NCBI GenBank assembly: GCA_003224905.1
Contig: QIAA01000014.1
Coordinates: 1-63,745, forward strand
From: Acidobacteriota bacterium
GTDB taxonomy: Bacteria; Acidobacteriota; Terriglobia; Terriglobales; Acidobacteriaceae
Direction: 5' to 3'
Length of the DNA stretch: 63,745 nt
Part shown: piece by piece, positions 61,958 through 63,745 of the stretch
Layout: every line of letters starts with the position of its first letter
Numbering within the stretch: position 1 is the stretch's first letter
Notes under the pieces: model-generated
Seen by the model: the letters and a program-made list of their open reading frames with translations, nothing else
What the model was told of the DNA's origin: nothing
Database searches by the model: none
Translations under genes and position numbers: made by a program

Positions 61958-63076
61958 GTGCACGTTCTAGTCACGTCCGATACGTTAAGCGGCGTGTGGA
62001 CGTATACCCGTGAACTGGTTACCGGCCTGGTAGCCCGCGGGGTCCGGGTCACGCTTGTCAGCTTTGGTGACATTCCCCTTTCGCATCAAACCGCCTGGAT
62101 GGATGGCCTGCGTGGACTGCAATACCGTCCCACCGGATTCGGGCTTGACTGGATGCAGGAACGAGAGCAGGACGTTCCAGAGTCTGCGGCTTTTCTCACC
62201 GCTCTCATCCACGAATTGAAACCTGACGTCCTTCATTTAAACCAGCTCTGCTACGGTAACCTGAAGGTTCGAGTACCGCGTATCGTCGTGGCGCATGGGG
62301 ACCTGGTCAGCTGGTGGAAGGCGGTGCACGGGCACGAACCGAATGGGAGCCGGTGGGTACAACGCTATCGGCAGATCGTCACTGAAGGAATCTGTAATGC
62401 CAGCGTGTTGGTAGCGCCGACTGTTTGGATGCTCGATTCTGTCCGTGCCTCTTACAGCCGCGCCCGTTGTGAGCGGGTGATTTACAACGGACGAAATCCG
62501 ATCTTCTTCAATCCGTTCGCGAGCAAAGACCATTCCATTCTGGCGGTCGGACGTCTGGTGGATGCCGGCAAGCAAGTCTCGCTGCTCACGCAGCATGAGC
62601 ATCCGCTCCCCGTGTGCATCGTGGGGTCCGATGATCCCGTACGCACGCCACAGGTCCCAATTCGCGCAGAGGTCAAAGTCAGTACCGGGGACCTTCGTGT
62701 AGCCCTGAAAGGGCCGCAAACTGACGCGCAACTGCGCGCGCTTTACAGTCGCGCTGCTATCTATGTCGCTACCTCGCGTTACGAGCCGTTTGGGATGGCC
62801 ACACTGGAAGCTGCCCTTTCCCGCTGCGCAATCATCGCCAACGACATTCCGCCACTGCGGGAGCTCTGGGGAGACAGTGCTCTGTATTTCAGTGCCAACG
62901 ATGCGGAAAGTCTCGCGGCCGTAATCAAGCGCCTGAGCACGCAGCGGGACCTCTGCCGCGGCTATGGGAATCGTGTCTATCAGCGGGCCCGCGAGTGCTT
63001 CAATTCCAACCGTATGATCGATCAGTATCTGCAGCTCTATCGAGATGTATTGACTACCCGGGCTGCTGCCGCCTGA
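61958..63076 (+). CDS. Family 4 glycosyltransferase (GT-B)
   Basis: The 372-aa product is a two-Rossmann GT-B enzyme. The N-terminal domain has LVTSDTLSGVWTYTRELVTGL, the usual gly-rich acceptor loop. The C-terminal domain has ILAVGRLVDAGKQVSLL and the donor-binding stretch YVATSRYEPFGMATLEAALSRCAIIAND, with the conserved ExE-type signature in EPFGMATLEA. It is cytosolic with no membrane helix. It probably builds an exopolysaccharide or capsule, but no other polysaccharide genes are adjacent. GTG 61958 has GGGGATGTT upstream, and the family N-terminus MHVLVTSD fits it. Confidence 0.92.
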   Translation: MHVLVTSDTLSGVWTYTRELVTGLVARGVRVTLVSFGDIPLSHQTAWMDGLRGLQYRPTGFGLDWMQEREQDVPESAAFLTALIHELKPDVLHLNQLCYGNLKVRVPRIVVAHGDLVSWWKAVHGHEPNGSRWVQRYRQIVTEGICNASVLVAPTVWMLDSVRASYSRARCERVIYNGRNPIFFNPFASKDHSILAVGRLVDAGKQVSLLTQHEHPLPVCIVGSDDPVRTPQVPIRAEVKVSTGDLRVALKGPQTDAQLRALYSRAAIYVATSRYEPFGMATLEAALSRCAIIANDIPPLRELWGDSALYFSANDAESLAAVIKRLSTQRDLCRGYGNRVYQRARECFNSNRMIDQYLQLYRDVLTTRAAAA

Positions 63077-63139
63077 CGATTCTCAGCGTGATATCTTCTA
63101 GTTCATAGATCAACCGTTCAAGAGGGAATAGGAGGCTTC

Positions 63140-63376
63140 ATGGCTGCTGTGAAGATTACTGTCAGGAAGAACGGTCCTTATCGAGTGGAAGCGCCCGAGG
63201 GTACAGTTGAGTTGGTCGACGCGGACGGCAATCCGTACGACTTAAGTGGCAAGCCTGCGTTCTCACTATGCCGCTGCGGCGGTTCTGTTACCAAGCCTTT
63301 TTGTGACGGCACACACTCTCGAATCGGGTTCCAAGGAGCGGAGTCAGCAGTCAAGAAGGCTGAAGGCACGAGTTGA
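63140..63376 (+). CDS. CDGSH-type iron-sulfur protein
   Basis: The 78-residue product carries the complete CDGSH motif LCRCGGSVTKPFCDGTHSR: three Cys and one His that bind a [2Fe-2S] cluster, as in mitoNEET-type and bacterial stand-alone proteins. It has no signal or membrane segment, so it is cytosolic. It probably transfers electrons or clusters; no partner is next to it. ATG 63140 has GGAGG 4 bases upstream. The region downstream has no further gene. Confidence 0.93.
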   Translation: MAAVKITVRKNGPYRVEAPEGTVELVDADGNPYDLSGKPAFSLCRCGGSVTKPFCDGTHSRIGFQGAESAVKKAEGTS

Positions 63377-63745
63377 AGAGGAAATCCTTCCGCCCACGTG
63401 TCATCCTGAGCGAAGTTGTCGTTCGCGCAGCGAGCCCCGAAGGCCCAGGGTTGGTTTCAAAAATCGGTCTTGGGCGGACCACGGCTTCAGAGGTTGCGGA
63501 AAAATTCAGATTTTGGGTGGCGCAGCGCTTCACGCGCTGCGATAAAGTCCCCACCCATGTCATCCTTCTATGAAAACAGGCGTACGAGTCCATAGGTATT
63601 TGTTTGCGGCGTTGCGGACAGGCTTCTATTCGTGCTCAAAGGCACATAAGGTATGTCCGGATCTCCGCCGCTCCATCTGAGGGTCGTGCTCGTGGCACAA
63701 GGATGACAACGAGCTGACGGATTCCCCTTACACCGCCGCAAACTC
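63377..63745. other. Non-coding tail with dispersed repeat-like text
   Basis: These 369 bases hold only short frames without ribosome sites. TGTCATCCTGAGCGAAGT and the GCAGCGC/GCGCTGC hairpin (63522-63540) look like acidobacterial dispersed intergenic repeats. The window ends here without a gene. Confidence 0.5.

Noticed and set aside
1..63745. CRISPR array or rRNA operon
   Set aside because: No regularly spaced repeats and no conserved rRNA sequence were seen.

Overview
The window looks like chromosomal DNA of an acidobacterium (Acidobacteriota, probably class Terriglobia, near Koribacter and its uncultured relatives). This is inferred from gene content, not from a marker tree. The DNA is moderately GC-rich. 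It carries an Oar-type TonB-dependent receptor with a carboxypeptidase-like plug extension, several sigma-54 response regulators, secreted Asp-box (BNR) beta-propeller proteins, a FecR/Trp-rich surface protein, and small zinc and CDGSH proteins. I saw no phage genes, CRISPR array, rRNA or plasmid functions.

Layout. (1) 1-2850 is an accessory module that looks AT-richer than its neighbours: an IS1595-type transposase, a two-helix membrane protein and a cytosolic trypsin-like protease, bracketed by two identical 76-bp direct repeats. (2) 2949-14761 holds a secreted SAM methyltransferase, a hybrid histidine kinase, a Tat-exported amidohydrolase, a TonB-C protein plus FecR/Trp-rich protein pair, a sigma-54 response regulator, leuB, a small zinc protein, a family 2 glycosyltransferase without a normal start codon, and tRNA-Phe(GAA). 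(3) 15003-21339 is a histidine and peptide catabolism run: hutU, a ribbon-helix-helix protein, hutI and an M1 aminopeptidase translationally coupled to hutI. (4) 21480-28284 carries the TonB-dependent receptor and an export set of two pseudopilins and a secretin with a cohesin-like tail. (5) 28497-43350 is mostly housekeeping and carbohydrate metabolism: smpB, a glucoamylase-like enzyme, an aquaglyceroporin, comM, a DinB-like protein, a PD-(D/E)XK-like protein, and a class III aminotransferase, sugar isomerase and Gfo/Idh oxidoreductase run. (6) 44075-49354 has two tandem secreted sialidase-fold paralogues and a TPR protein. Between them and the TPR gene lies a small remnant of the methyltransferase gene from region 2. 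(7) 49448-61791 is a signalling block: a kinase and sigma-54 regulator pair, an OmpA-like Ig protein, a nine-Asp-box propeller, a lipoprotein behind a good sigma-54 promoter, and a second kinase and sigma-54 regulator pair whose regulator is broken by a one-base frameshift. After the regulator's terminator comes a receiver-like protein with a DHp-like segment in which the phospho-accepting His position is Asn. (8) 61958-63745 has a family 4 glycosyltransferase, a CDGSH protein and a non-coding tail.

The best candidates for something undescribed are the repeat-bounded transposase/membrane protein/protease module, the receiver plus His-less DHp protein at 61303-61791, and the solitary PD-(D/E)XK-like protein at 37051-38598. 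All functional statements come from reading motifs by eye; no database search was possible.
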